Of a stretch of DNA of 64,000 nt, positions 12,051-25,490 are shown one piece after another. The stretch's first letter is position 1; the number at the start of each line of letters is the position of its first letter. The translations under genes and the position numbers were made by a program. This stretch comes from Brachycybe producta (lineage: Eukaryota; Arthropoda; Diplopoda; Playtdesmida; Andrognathidae), in NCBI GenBank assembly GCA_036925085.1, contig JAUPFP010000187.1:28434-92433 (forward strand), in the 5' to 3' direction. Below the pieces are notes generated by a model that worked only from the letters and a program-made list of their open reading frames with translations, was not told where the DNA came from and ran no database searches.

Positions 12051-13260
12051 TGAAGGTGAAATTGAAGTTGAAATTGAAGTTGAAATGGAAGTTGAAATTG
12101 AAGTTGAAATTGAAGTTGAAATTGAAGTTAAAATTGAAGTTGAAATTGAAGTTGAAATTGAAGTTGGAATTGAAGTTGAAATTGAAGTGGAAATTGAAGT
12201 TGAAATTGAAGTTGAAATTGAAGTTGAAATTGAAGTTGAAGTTGAAATTGAAATTGAAGTTGAAATTGAAGTTGAAATTGAAGTTGAAATTGAAGTTGAA
12301 ATTGAAGTTAAAATTGAAGTTGAAATTGAAGTTGAAATTGAAGTTGAAATTGAAGTTAAAATTGAAGTTGAAATTGAAGTTAAAATTGAAGTTGAAATTG
12401 AAGTTGAAATTGAAGTTGAAATTGAAGTTGAAATTGAAGTTGAAACTGAAGTGATTGAATTTGAAATGAAATTGCAGTTGAAATTGAAGTTGAAGTTGAA
12501 GTTGAAATTCAAGTAGAAATTGAAGTTGAAAATGAAGTTGAAATTGAAGTAGAAATTAAAGTTGAAATTGAAGTTGAAATTGATGTTGAAATTGAAGTTA
12601 AAATTGAAGTTGAAATTGAAGTTGAAACTGAAGTTGAATTTGAAATTGAAATTGCAGTTGAAATTGAAGTTGAAATTGAAGTTGAAATTGAAGTTGAAAT
12701 TGAAGTTGAAATTGAAGTTGAAATTGAAGTTGAAATTGAAGTTGAAATTGAAGTTGAAACTGAAGTTGAATTTTAAGTTGATATTGAAGTTGAAATTGAA
12801 GTTGAAATTGAAGTGGAAATTGAAGTTGAAATTGAAGTTGAAATTGAAGTTGACATTGAAGTTGAAGTTGAAATTAAGTTTGAATTTGAAGTTGAAGTTG
12901 AAATTGAAGTTGAAATTGAAGTTGAAATTGAAGTTAAAATAGAAGTTGAAATTGAAGTTGAAATTGAAGTTGAAATTGATGTTGAAATTGAAGTTAAAAT
13001 TGAAGTTGAAATTGAAGTTGAAGTTGAAGTTGAAATTGAAGTTGAAATTGAAGTAGAAATTGAAGTTGAAATTGAAGTTGAAATTGAAGTTGAAATTGAA
13101 GTTGAAATTGAAGTTGAAATTGAAGTTGAAATTGAAGTTGAAATTGAAGTTGAAATTGAAGTTGAAATTGAAGTTGAAATTGAAGTTGAAATTGAAGTTG
13201 AAATTGAAGTTGAAATTGAAGTTGAAATTGAAGTTGACATTGAAGTTGAAATTGAAGTAG
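12050..13260. repeat. Mixed-variant satellite segment
   Basis: Variant-rich 12-mers with many GTTAAAATT words (12,120-12,400). A short disrupted spot at about 12,450-12,475 reads GAAGTGATTGAATTTG and GAAATGAAATTGCAG, which departs from the 12-bp phase. One GAATTTTAAGTTGATATT cassette lies near 12,770 and a B cassette near 12,853. A nearly invariant run of about 180 bp follows GTAG at about 13,050. Confidence 0.8.
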
Positions 13261-13263
13261 AAA

Positions 13264-13836
13264 TTGAAGTTGAAACTGAAGTTGAAATTGAAGTTGAAAT
13301 TGAAGTTGAAATTGAAGTTGAAATTGAAGTTGAAACTGAAGTTGAATTTTAAGTTGATATTGAAGTTGAAATTGAAGTTGAAATTGATGTTGAAATTGAA
13401 GTTAAAATTGAAGTTGAAATTGAAGTTGAAGTTGAAGTTGAAATCGAAGTTGAAATTGAAGTTGACATTGAAGTTGAAATTGAAGTAGAAATTGAAGTTG
13501 AAATTGAAGTTGAAATTGAAGTTGAAATTGAAGTGGAAATTGAAGTGGAAATTGAAGTTGAAATTGAAGTTGAAATTGAAGTTAAAATTGAAGTTGAAAT
13601 TGAAGTTGAAACTGAAGTTGAAAATGAAGTTGAAATTGAAGTTGAAATTGAAGTTGAAATTGAAGTTGAAACTGAAGTTGAATTTTAAGTTGATATTGAA
13701 GTTGAAATTGAAGTTGAAATTGAAGTTGAAATTGATGTTGAAATTGAAGTTAAAATTGAAGTTGAAATTGAAGTTGAAGTTGAAGTTGAAATCGAAGTTG
13801 AAATTGAAGTTGACATTGAAGTTGAAATTGAAGTAG
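13264..13836. repeat. 336-348 bp tandem duplication carrying the A cassette
   Basis: GTTGATATT of the A cassette is at 13353 and 13689 (336 bp, 28 monomers). The rare CpG-bearing word AATCGAAG follows at about 13443 and 13791 (348 bp, 29 monomers). GACATTGAAGTTGAAATTG and GTAG close both copies. Confidence 0.82.
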
Positions 13837-14153
13837 AAATTGAAGTTGAAATTGAAGTTGAAATTGAAGTGGAAATTGAAGTGGAAATTGAAGTTGAAAT
13901 TGAAGTTGAAATTGAAGTTGGAATTGAAGTTGAAATTGAAGTGGAAATTGAAGTTGAAATTGAAGTTGAAATTGAAGTTGACATTGAAGTTGAAGTTGAA
14001 ATTAAGTTTGAATTTGAAGTTGAAGTTAAAATTGAAGTTGAAATTGAAGTTGAAATTGAAGTTAAAATTGAAAATTGAAATTGAAGTTGAAATTGAAGTA
14101 GAAATTGAAGTTGAAATTGAAGTTGAAATTGAAGTGGAAACTGAAGTTGAATT

Positions 14154-16260
14154 TGAAATTGAAATTGCAGTTGAAATTGAAGTTGAAGTTGAAGTTGAAA
14201 TTGAAGTAGAAATTGAAGTTGAAAATGAAGTTGAAATTGAAGTAGAAATTAAAGTTGAAATTGAAGTTGAAATTGAAGTTGAAATTGAAGTTGAAATTGA
14301 AGTTGAAATTGAAGTTGAAATTGAAGTTGAAATTGAAGTTAAAATTGAAGTTGAAATTGAAGTTGAAATTGAAGTTGAAATTGAAGTTAAAATTGAAGTT
14401 GAAATTGAAGTTAAAATTGAAGTTGAAATTGAAGTTGAAATTGAAGTTGAAATTGAAGTTAAAATTGAAGTTGAAATTGAAGTTAAAATTGAAGTTGAAA
14501 TTGAAGTTGAAATTGAAGTTGAAATTGAAGTTGAAATTGAAGTTGAAATTGAAGTTGAAACTGAAGTTGAATTTGAAATTGAAATTGCAGTTGAAATTGA
14601 AGTTGAAGTTGAAGTTGAAATTGAAGTAGAAATTGAAGTTGAAAATGAAGTTGAAATTGAAGTAGAAATTAAAGTTGAAATTGAAGTTGAAATTGAAGTT
14701 GAAATTGAAGTTAAAATTGAAGTTGAAATTGAAGTTGAAACTGAAGTTGAATTTGAAATTGAAATTGCAGTTGAAATTGAAGTTGAAATTGAAGTTGAAA
14801 TTGGAGTTGAAATTGAAGTTGAAATTGAAGTTGAAACTGAAGTTGAATTTTAAGTTGATATTGAAGTTGAAATTGAAGTTGAAATTGATGTTGAAATTGA
14901 AGTTAAAAATTGAAGTTGAAATTGAAGTTGAAGTTGAAGTTGAAATTGAAGTTGAAATTGAAGTTGACATTGAAGTTTAAATTGAAGTAGAAATTGAAGT
15001 TGAAATTGAAGTTGAAATTGAAGTGGAAATTGAAGTGGAAATTGAAGTTGAAATTGAAGTTGAAATTGAAGTTGGAATTGAAGTTGAAATTGAAGTGGAA
15101 ATTGAAGTTGAAATTGAAGTTGAAATTGAAGTTGACATTGAAGTTGAAGTTGAAATTAAGTTTGAATTTGAAGTTGAAGTTGAAATTGAAGTTGAAATTG
15201 AAGTTGAAATTGAAGTTAAAATAGAAGTTGAAATTGAAGTTGAAATTGATGTTGAAATTGAAGTTAAAATTGAAGTTGAAATTGAAGTTGAAGTTGAAGT
15301 TGAAATTGAAGTTGAAATTCAAGTAGAAATTGAAGTTGAAATTGAAGTTGAAATTGAAGTTGAAATTGAAGTTGAAATTGAAGTTGAAATTGAAGTTGAA
15401 ATTGAAGTTGAAATTGAAGTTGAAATTGAAGTTGAAATTGAAGTTGAAATTGAAGTTGAAATTGAAGTTGAAATTGAAGTTGAAACTGAAGTTGAATTTG
15501 AAATTGAAATTGCAGTTGAAATTGAAGTTGAAGTTGAAGTTGAAATTGAAGTAGAAATTGAAGTTGAAAATGAAGTTGAAATTGAAGTAGAAATTAAAGT
15601 TGAAATTGAAGTTGAAATTGAAGTTGAAATTGAAGTTAAAATTGAAGTTGAAATTGAAGTTGAAACTGAAGTTGAATTTGAAATTGAAATTGCAGTTGAA
15701 ATTGAAGTTGAAATTGAAGTTGAAATTGGAGTTGAAATTGAAGTTGAAATTGAAGTTGAAACTGAAGTTGAATTTTAAGTTGATATTGAAGTTGAAATTG
15801 AAGTTGAAATTGATGTTGAAATTGAAGTTAAAATTGAAGTTGAAATTGAAGTTGAAGTTGAAGTTGAAATTGAAGTTGAAATTGAAGTTGACATTGAAGT
15901 TTAAATTGAAGTAGAAATTGAAGTTGAAATTGAAGTTGAAATTGAAGTGGAAATTGAAGTGGAAATTGAAGTTGAAATTGAAGTTGAAATTGAAGTTGGA
16001 ATTGAAGTTGAAATTGAAGTGGAAATTGAAGTTGAAATTGAAGTTGAAATTGAAGTTGACATTGAAGTTGAAGTTGAAATTAAGTTTGAATTTGAAGTTG
16101 AAGTTGAAATTGAAGTTGAAATTGAAGTTGAAATTGAAGTTAAAATAGAAGTTGAAATTGAAGTTGAAATTGATGTTGAAATTGAAGTTAAAATTGAAGT
16201 TGAAATTGAAGTTGAAGTTGAAGTTGAAATTGAAGTTGAAATTCAAGTAGAAATTGAAGT
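14154..16260. repeat. 924-bp higher-order repeat, two copies plus a related left part
   Basis: GCAG words at 14587/14767 recur at 15512/15692. GTTGGAATT is at about 15074 and 15998, and AATTCAAGTAG at about 15316 and 16240. Spacing is 924 bp (77 monomers), or 925 bp across an extra A at about 14906. The internal 180-bp spacing between GCAG words is kept in both copies. An additional GCAG at 14167 starts a related but longer (420 bp) left piece. Confidence 0.87.
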
Positions 16261-18260
16261 TGAAATTGAAGTTGAAATTGAAGTTGAAATTGAAGTTGAA
16301 ATTGAAGTTGAAATTGAAGTTGAAATTGAAGTTGAAATTGAAGTTGAAATTGAAGTTGAAATTGAAGTTGAAATTGAAGTTGAAATTGAAGTTGAAATTG
16401 AAGTTGAAATTGAAGTTGATATTGAAGTTGAAATTGAAGTTGAAATTGATGTTGAAATTGAAGTTAAAATTGAAGTTGAAATTGAAGTTGAAATTGAAGT
16501 TGAAATTGAAGTTGACATTGAAGTTTAAATTGAAGTAGAAATTGAAGTTGAAATTGAAGTTGAAATTGAAGTGGAAATTGAAGTGGAAATTGAAGTTGAA
16601 ATTGAAGTTGAAATTGAAGTTGGAATTGAAGTTGAAATTGAAGTGGAAATTTAAGTTGAAATTGAAGTTGAAATTGAAGTTGACATTGAAGTTGAAGTTG
16701 AAATTAAGTTTGAATTTGAAGTTGAAGTTGAAATTGAAGTTGAAATTGAAGTTAAAATAGAAGTTGAAATTGAAGTTGAAATTGAAGTTGAAATTGATGT
16801 TGAAATTGAAGTTAAAATTGAAGTTGAAATTGAAGTTGAAGTTGAAGTTGAAATTGAAGTTGAAATTCAAGTAGAAATTGAAGTTGAAATTGAAGTTGAA
16901 ATTGAAGTTGAAATTGAAGTTGAAATTGAAGTTGAAATTGAAGTTGAAATTGAAGTTGAAATTGAAGTTGAAATTGAAGTTGAAATTGAAGTTGAAATTG
17001 AAGTTGAAATTGAAGTTGAAATTGAAGTTGAAATTGAAGTTGAAATTGAAGTTGAAATTGAAGTTGAAATTGAAGTTGAAATTGAAGTTGAAATTAAAGT
17101 TGAAATTGAAGTTGAAATTGAAGTTAAAATTGAAGTTGAACTTTAAGTTAAAATTGAAGTTGAAATTGAAGTTGAAATTGAAGTTAAAATTGAAATTGAA
17201 ATTGAAGTTGAAATTGAAGTAGAAATTGAAGTTGAAATTGAAGTTGAAATTGAAGTTGAAATTGAAGTGGAAACTGAAGTTGAATTTGAAATTGAAATTG
17301 CAGTTGAAATTGAAGTTGAAGTTGAAGTTGAAATTGAAGTAGAAATTGAAGTTGAAATTGAAGTTGAAATTGAAGTTGAAATTGAAGTTGAAATTGAAGT
17401 TGAAATTGAAGTTGATATTGAAGTTGAAATTGAAGTTGAAATTGATGTTGAAATTGAAGTTAAAATTGAAGTTGAAATTGAAGTTGAAATTGAAGTTGAA
17501 ATTGAAGTTGACATTGAAGTTTAAATTGAAGTAGAAATTGAAGTTGAAATTGAAGTTGAAATTGAAGTGGAAATTGAAGTGGAAATTGAAGTTGAAATTG
17601 AAGTTGAAATTGAAGTTGGAATTGAAGTTGAAATTGAAGTGGAAATTTAAGTTGAAATTGAAGTTGAAATTGAAGTTGACATTGAAGTTGAAGTTGAAAT
17701 TAAGTTTGAATTTGAAGTTGAAGTTGAAATTGAAGTTGAAATTGAAGTTAAAATAGAAGTTGAAATTGAAGTTGAAATTGAAGTTGAAATTGATGTTGAA
17801 ATTGAAGTTAAAATTGAAGTTGAAATTGAAGTTGAAGTTGAAGTTGAAATTGAAGTTGAAATTCAAGTAGAAATTGAAGTTGAAATTGAAGTTGAAATTG
17901 AAGTTGAAATTGAAGTTGAAATTGAAGTTGAAATTGAAGTTGAAATTGAAGTTGAAATTGAAGTTGAAATTGAAGTTGAAATTGAAGTTGAAATTGAAGT
18001 TGAAATTGAAGTTGAAATTGAAGTTGAAATTGAAGTTGAAATTGAAGTTGAAATTGAAGTTGAAATTGAAGTTGAAATTGAAGTTGAAATTAAAGTTGAA
18101 ATTGAAGTTGAAATTGAAGTTAAAATTGAAGTTGAACTTTAAGTTAAAATTGAAGTTGAAATTGAAGTTGAAATTGAAGTTAAAATTGAAATTGAAATTG
18201 AAGTTGAAATTGAAGTAGAAATTGAAGTTGAAATTGAAGTTGAAATTGAAGTTGAAATTG
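16260..18260. repeat. 996-bp higher-order repeat, two tandem copies
   Basis: Unit of 83 monomers. The rare word GTGGAAATTTAAG is at 16643 and 17639, and GAACTTTAAG is at about 17138 and 18134. The 72- and 114-residue open stretches at 16542 and 16878 are repeated without visible change at 17538 and 17874. The left end of the second unit (about 17,267) recurs once more at 18,263, where the array passes into a different repeat. Confidence 0.9.
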
Positions 18261-19650
18261 AAGTGGAAACTGAAGTTGAATTTGAAATTGAAATTGCAGT
18301 TGAAATTGAAGTTGAAGTTGAAGTTGAAATTGAAGTAGAAATTGAAGTTGAAAATGAAGTTGAAATTGAAGTAGAAATTAAAGTTGAAATTGAAGTTGAA
18401 ATTGAAGTTAAAATTGAAGTTGAAATTGAAGTTGAAATTGAAGTTGAAATTGAAGTTGAAATTGAAGTTGAAATTAAAGTTGAAATTGAAGTTGAAATTG
18501 AAGTTAAAATTGAAGTAGAACTTCAAGTTAAAATTGAAGTTGAAATTGAAGTTGAAATTGAATTTAAAATTGAAATTGAAATTGAGGTTGAAATTGAAGT
18601 AGAAATTGAAGTTGAAATTGAAATTGAAATTGCAGTTGAAATTGAAGTTGAAGTTGAAATTGAAGTAGAAATTGAAGTTGAAATTGAAGTTGAAATTGAA
18701 GTTGAAATTGAAGTTGAAATTGAAGTTGAAATTGAAGTTGAAATTGAAGTTGAAATTGAAGTTGAAATTGAAGTTGAAATTGAAGTTGAAATTGAAGTTG
18801 AAATTGAAGTTGAAATTAAAGTTGAAATTGAAGTTGAAATTGAAGTTAAAATTGAAGTTGAACTTTAAGTTAAAATTGAAGTTGAAATTGAAGTTGAAAT
18901 TGAAGTTAAAATTGAAATTGAAATTGAAGTTGAAATTGAAGTTGAAATTGAAGTTGAAATTGAAGTGGAAACTGAAGTTGAATTTGAAATTGAAATTGCA
19001 GTTGAAATTGAAGTTGAAGTTGAAGTTGAAATTGAAGTAGAAATTGAAGTTGAAAATGAAGTTGAAATTGAAGTAGAAATTAAAGTTGAAATTGAAGTTG
19101 AAATTGAAGTTAAAATTGAAGTTGAAATTGAAGTTGAAATTGAAGTTGAAATTGAAGTTGAAATTGAAGTTGAAATTAAAGTTGAAATTGAATTTAAAAT
19201 TGAAATTGAAATTGAGGTTGAAATTGAAGTAGAAATTGAAGTTGAAATTGAATTTAAAATTGAAATTGAAATTGAGGTTGAAATTGAAGTAGAAATTGAA
19301 GTTGAAATTGAAATTGAAATTGCAGTTGAAATTGAAGTTGAAGTTGAAATTGAAGTAGAAATTGAAGTTGAAATTGAAGTTGAAATTGAAGTTGAAATTG
19401 AAGTTGAAATTGAATTTGAAATTGAAGTTGAAATTGAAGTTGAAATTGAAGTTGAAATTGAAGTTGAAACTGAAGTTGAATTTTAAGTTGATATTGAAGT
19501 TGAAATTGAAGTTGAAACTGAAGTTGAAATTGAAGTTGAAATTGAAGTGGAAATTGAAGTTGAAATTGAAGTTGAAACAGAAGTTGAATTTGAAATTGAA
19601 ATTGCAGTTGAAATTGAAGTTGAAGTTGAAGTTGAAATTGAAGTAGAAAT
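18260..19650. repeat. ~690-702 bp higher-order repeat with a 60-bp doublet
   Basis: GCAG words at 18296 and 18632 recur at 18998 and 19322 (702 and 690 bp apart). The word GAGGTT occurs at 18594, 19214 and 19274; the last two mark a 60-bp (5-monomer) tandem duplication present only in the second unit. I saw GAGGTT nowhere else in the window, so it is a private marker for this locus. Confidence 0.83.
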
Positions 19651-20279
19651 TGAAGTTGAAATTGAAGTTGAAATTGAAGTTGAAATTGAAGTTGAAATTG
19701 AAGTTGAAACTGAAGTTGAATTTTAAGTTGATATTGAAGTTGAAATTGAAGTTGAAATTGAAGTTGGAATTGAAGTTGAAATTGAAGTGGAAATTGAAGT
19801 TGAAATTGAAGTTGAAATTGAAGTTGAAATTGAAGTTGAAGTTGAAATTGAAATTGAAGTTGAAATTGAAGTTGAAATTGAAGTTGAAATTGAAGTTGAA
19901 ATTGAAGTTAAAATTGAAGTTGAAATTGAAGTTGAAATTGAAGTTGAAATTGAAGTTAAATTGAAGTTGAAATTGAAGTTAAAATTGAAGTTGAAATTGA
20001 AGTTGAAATTGAAGTTGAAATTAAAGTTGAAATTGAAGTTGAAATTGAAGTTAAAATTGAAGTTGAACTTCAAGTTAAAATTGAAGTTGAAATTGAAGTT
20101 AAAATTGAAATTGAAATTGAAGTTGAAATTGAAGTAGAAATTGAAGTTGAAATTGAAGTTGAAATTGAAGTTGAAATTGAAGTTGAAACTGAAGTTGAAT
20201 TTTAAATTGAAATTGCAGTTGAAATTGAAGTTAAAATTGAAGTTGAAATTGAAGTTGAAATTGAAGTTGAAAATGAAGT

Positions 20280-21650
20280 TGAAATTGAAGTTGAAATTGA
20301 AGTTGAAATTAAAGTTGAAATTGAAGTTGAGATTGAAGTTAAATGTGAAGTTGAAATTGAAGTTGAACTTCAATTTAAAATTGAAGTTGAAATTGAAGTT
20401 GAAATTGAAGTAGAAATTGAAGTTGAAATTGAAGTTGAAATTGAAGTTGACATTGAAGTTGAAATTAAAGTTGAAATTGAAGTTGAGATTGAAGTTAAAT
20501 GTGAAGTTGAAATTGAAGTTGAACTTCAATTTAAAATTGAAGTTGAAATTGAAGTTGAAATTGAAGTAGAAATTGAAGTTGAAATTGAAGTTGAAATTGA
20601 AGTTGACATTGAAGTTGAAGTTGAAATTAAGATGTAATTTGAAGTTGAAGTTGAAATTGAAGTTGAAATTGAAGTTGAAATTGAAGTTGAAATTGAAGTT
20701 AAAATAGAAGTTGAAATTGAAGTTGAAATTGAAGTTGAAATTGAAGTTGAAACTGAAGTTGAATTTTAAGTTGATATTGAAGTTGAAATTGAAGTTGAAA
20801 TTGATGTTGAAATTGAAGTTAAAATTGAAGTTGAAATTGAAGTTGAAGTTGAAGTTGAAATTGAAGTTAAAATTGAAGTAGAAATTGAAGTTGAAATTGA
20901 AGTTGAAATTGAAGTTGAAATTGAAGTTGAAATTGAAGTTGAAATTGAAGTTGAAATTGAAGTTGAAATTGAAGTTGAAATTGAAGTTGAAATTGAAGTT
21001 GAAATTGAAGTTGAAATTGAAGTTGAAATTGAAGTTGAAATTGAAGTTGAAATTGAAGTTGAAATTGAAGTTGAAATTGAAGTTGAAATTGAAGTTGAAA
21101 TTGAAGTTGAAATTAAAGTTGAAATTGAAGTTGAAATTGAAGTTAAATTGAAGTTGAACTTTAAGTTAAAATTGAAGTTGAAATTGAAGTTGAAATTGAA
21201 GTTAAAATTGAAATTGAAATTGAAGTTGAAATTGAAGTAGAAATTGAAGTTGAAATTGAAGTTGAAATTGAAGTTGAAATTGAAGTTGAAATTGAAGTGG
21301 AAATTGAAGTTGAAATTGAAGTTGAAATTGAAGTTGAAACTGAAGTTGAATTTGAAATTGAAATTGCAGTTGAAATTGAAGTTGAAGTTGAAGTTGAAAT
21401 TGAAGTAGAAATTGAAGTTGAAATTGAAGTTGAAATTGAAGTTGACATTGAAGTTGAAATTAAAGTTGAAATTGAAGTTGAGATTGAAGTTAAATGTGAA
21501 GTTGAAATTGAAGTTGAACTTCAATTTAAAATTGAAGTTGAAATTGAAGTTGAAATTGAAGTAGAAATTGAAGTTGAAATTGAAGTTGAAATTGAAGTTG
21601 ACATTGAAGTTGAAGTTGAAATTAAGATGTAATTTGAAGTTGAAGTTGAA
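20280..21650. repeat. ~995-bp higher-order repeat with a 156-bp doublet
   Basis: AAATGTG words are at 20341, 20497 and 21492, and the rare AAGATGTAATTTG is at about 20629 and 21624. 20497 to 21492 is 995 bp: 83 monomers minus one base, lost near 21147 (GTTAAATTG). 20341 to 20497 is a 156-bp (13-monomer) tandem duplication that includes one palindromic box each. A nearly invariant run of about 230 bp lies at 20,879-21,110. Confidence 0.87.
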
Positions 21651-22815
21651 ATTGAAGTTGAAATTGAAGTTGAAATTGAAGTTGAAATTGAAGTTAAAAT
21701 AGAAGTTGAAATTGAAGTTGAAATTGAAGTTGAAATTGAAGTTGAAATTGAAGTTGAAACTGAAGTTGAATTTTAAGTTGATATTGAAGTTGAAATTGAA
21801 GTTGAAATTGATGTTGAAATTGAAGTTAAAATTGAAGTTGAAATTGAAGTTGAAGTTGAAGTTGAAATTGAAGTTGAAATTGAAGTAGAAATTGAAGTTG
21901 AAATTGAAGTTGAAATTGAAGTTGAAATTGAAGTTGAAATTGAAGTTGAAATTGAAGTTGAAATTGAAGTTGAAATTGAAGTAGAAATTGAAGTTGAAAT
22001 TGAAGTTGAAATTGAAGTTGAAATTGAAGTTGAAATTGAAGTTGAAATTGAAGTTGAAATTGAAGTTGAAATTGAAGTTGAAATTGAAGTTGAAATTGAA
22101 GTTGAAATTAAAGTTGAAATTGAAGTTGAAATTGAAGTTAAAATTGAAGTTGAACTTTAAGTTAAAATTGAAGTTGAAATTGAAGTTGAAATTGAAGTTA
22201 AAATTGAAATTGAAATTGAAGTTGAAATTGAAGTAGAAATTGAAGTTGAAATTGAAGTTGAAATTGAAGTTGAAATTGAAGTTGAAATTGAAGTGGAAAT
22301 TGAAGTTGAAATTGAAGTTGAAATTGAAGTTGAAACTGAAGTTGAATTTGAAATTGAAATTGCAGTTGAAATTGAAGTTGAAGTTGAAGTTGAAATTGAA
22401 GTAGAAATTGAAGTTGAAAATGAAGTTGAAATTGAAGTAGAAATTAAAGTTGAAATTAAAGTTGAAATTGAAGTTGAAATTGAAGTTAAAATTGAAGTTG
22501 AAATTGAAGTTGAAACTGAAGTTGAATTTGAAATTGAAATTGCAGTTGAAATTGAAGTTGAAATTGAAGTTGAAATTGAAGTTGAAATTGAAGTTGAAAT
22601 TGAAGGAGAAATTGAAGTTGAAATTGAAGTTGAAATTGAAGTTGAAATTGAAGTTGAAACTGAAGTTGAATTTTAAGTTGATATTGAAGTTGAAATTGAA
22701 GTTGAAATTGATGTTGAAATTGAAGTTAAAATTGAAGTTGAATTTGAAGTTGAAGTTGAAGTTGAAATTGAAGTTGAAATTGAAGTTGACATTGAAGTTG
22801 AAATTGAAGTAGAAA

Positions 22816-24280
22816 TTGAAGTTGAAATTGAAGTTGAAATTGAAGTGGAAATTGAAGTGGAAATTGAAGTTGAAATTGAAGTTGAAATTGAAGTTGGAAT
22901 TGAAGTTGAAATTGAAGTGGAAATTGAAGTTGAAATTGAAGTTGAAATTGAAGTTGACATTGAAGTTGAAGTTGAAATTAAGTTTGAATTTGAAGTTGAA
23001 GTTGAAATTGAAGTTGAAATTGAAGTTGAAATTGAAGTTGAAATTGAAGTTAAAATAGAAGTTGAAATTGAAGTTGAAATTGAAGTTGAAATTGAAGTTG
23101 AAATTGAAGTTGAAATTGAAGTAGAAATTGAAGTTGAAATTGAAGTTGAAATTGAAGTTGAAATTGAAGTTGAATTTTAAGTTGATATTGAAGTTGAAAT
23201 TGAAGTTGAAATTGATGTTGAAATTGAAGTTAAAATTGAAGTTTAAATTGAAGTTGAAGTTGAAGTTGAAATTGAAGTTGAAATTGAAGTAGAAATTGAA
23301 GTTGAAATTGAAGTTGAAATTGAAGTTGAAATTGAAGTTGAAATTGAAGTTGAAATTGAAGTTGAAATTGAAGTTGAAATTGAAGTTAAAATTGAAGTTG
23401 AAATTGAAGTTGAAATTGAAGTTGAAATTGAAGTTGAAATTGAAGTTAAAATTGAAGTTGAACTTCAAGTTAAAATTGAAGTTGAAATTGAAGTTAAAAT
23501 TGAAATAGAAATTGAAGTTGAAATTGAAGTAGAAATTGAAGTTGAAATTGAAGTTGAAATTGAAGTGGAAATTGAAGTGGAAATTGAAGTTGAAATTGAA
23601 GTTGAAATTGAAGTTGGAATTGAAGTTGAAATTGAAGTGGAAATTGAAGTTGAAATTGAAGTTGAAATTGAAGTTGAAGTTGAAATTGAAATTGAAGTTG
23701 AAATTGAAGTTGAAATTGAAGTTGAAATTGAAGTTGAAATTGAAGTTAAAATTGAAGTTGAAATTGAAGTTGAAATTGAAGTTGAAATTGAAGTTAAAAT
23801 TGAAGTTGAAATTGAAGTTAAAATTGAAGTTGAAATTGAAGTTGAAATTGATGTTGAAATTAAAGTTGAAATTGAAGTTGAAATTGAAGTTAAAATTGAA
23901 GTTGAACTTCAAGTTAAAATTGAAGTTGAAATTGAAGTTAAAATTGAAATTGAAATTGAAGTTGAAATTGAAGTAGAAATTGAAGTTGAAATTGAAGTTG
24001 AAATTGAAGTTGAAACTGAAGTTGAAATTGAAGTTGAAATTGAAGTTGAAATTGAAGTTGAAATTGAAGTTGAAATTGAAATTGAAGTTGAAATTGAAGT
24101 TGAAATTGAAGTTGAAATTGAAGTTGAAAGTGAAGTTGAAATTGAAGTTGAAATTGAATTTGAAATTGAAGTTGAAATTGAAGTTGAAATTGAAGTTGAA
24201 ATTGAAGTTGAAATTGAAGTAGAAATTGAAGTTGAAATTGAAGTTGAAATTGAAGTTGAAATTGAAGTTGAATTTTAAGT
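22816..24280. repeat. 720-bp higher-order repeat with GTGG and GTTGGAATT words
   Basis: A GTGG, GTGG, GTTGGAATT, GTGG series occurs at about 22,848-22,921 and 23,568-23,641, 720 bp apart (60 monomers; GGAATT at 22896 and 23616). The first is followed by a GACATT B cassette, the second by a doubled hexamer instead. The unit at 23,536-23,976 reappears without visible change in variant order at 44,224-44,664. Confidence 0.83.
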
Positions 24281-25490
24281 TGATATTGAAGTTGAAATTG
24301 AAGTTGAAATTGATGTTGAAATTGAAGTTAAAATTGAAGTTTAAATTGAAGTTGAAGTTGAAGTTGAAATTGAAGTTGAAATTGAAGTAGAAATTGAAGT
24401 TGAAATTGAAGTTGAAATTGAAGTTGAAATTGAAGTTGAAATTGAAGTTGAAATTGAAGTTGAAATTGAAGTTGAAATTGAAGTTAAAATTGAAGTTGAA
24501 ATTGAAGTTGAAATTGAAGTTAAAATTGAAGTTGAAATTGAAGTTGAAATTGATGTTGAAATTAAAGTTGAAATTGAAGTTGAAATTGAAGTTAAAATTG
24601 AAGTTGAACTTCAAGTTAAAATTGAAGTTGAAATTGAAGTTAAAATTGAAATTGAAATTGAAGTTGAAATTGAAGTAGAAATTGAAGTTGAAATTGAAGT
24701 TGAAATTGAAGTTGAAACTGAAGTTGAATTTTAAATTGAAATTGCAGTTGAAATTGAAGTTAAAATTGAAGTTGAAATTGAAGTTGAAATTGAAGTTGAA
24801 ATTGAAGTTGAAATTGAAGTTGAAATTGAAGTTGAAATTGAAGTTGAAATTGAAGTTGAAATTGAAGTTGAAATTGAAGTTGAAATTGAAGTTGAAATTG
24901 AAGTTGAAATTGAAATTGAAGTTGAAATTGAAGTTGAAATTGAAGTTGAAATTGAAGTTGAAAGTGAAGTTGAAATTGAAGTTGAAATTGAATTTGAAAT
25001 TGAAGTTGAAATTGAAGTTGAAAATGAAGTTGAAATTGAAGTTGAAATTGAAGTTGAAATTAAAGTTGAAATTGAAGTTGAGATTGAAGTTAAATGTGAA
25101 GTTGAAATTGAAGTTGAACTTCAATTTAAAACTGAAGTTGAAATTGAAGTTGAAATTGAAGTAGAAATTGAAGTTGAAATTGAAGTTGAAATTGAAGTAG
25201 AAATTGAAGTTGAAATTGAAGTTGAAATTGAAGTTGACATTGAAGTTGAAGTTGAAATTAAGTTTGAATTTGAAGTTGAAGTTGAAATTGAAGTTGAAAT
25301 TGAAGTTGAAATTGAAGTTAAAATAGAAGTTGAAATTGAAGTTGAAATTGAAGTTGAAATTGAAGTTGAAACTGAAGTTGAATTTTAAGTTGATATTGAA
25401 GTTGAAATTGAAGTTGAAATTGAAGTTGAAATTGATGTTGAAATTGAAGTTAAAATTGAAGTTGAAATTGAAGTTGAAGTTGAAGTAGAA
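24280..25490. repeat. Satellite segment with A, B, GCAG, AAATGTG and palindromic words
   Basis: A cassette at about 24,270, followed by GTTTAAATT, palindromic boxes near 24,608 and 25,118, the GAATTTTAAATTG word at about 24,727, AAATGTG at 25092 and a B cassette near 25,238. From 24,682 to 25,164 the order of variants is the same as at 26,901-27,383 and 32,322-32,804. Confidence 0.82.

Noticed and set aside
12450..12475. Possible insertion scar (GAAGTGATTGAATTTG)
   Set aside because: It can be explained by small indels inside one or two monomers, with no foreign bases and no target-site duplication.
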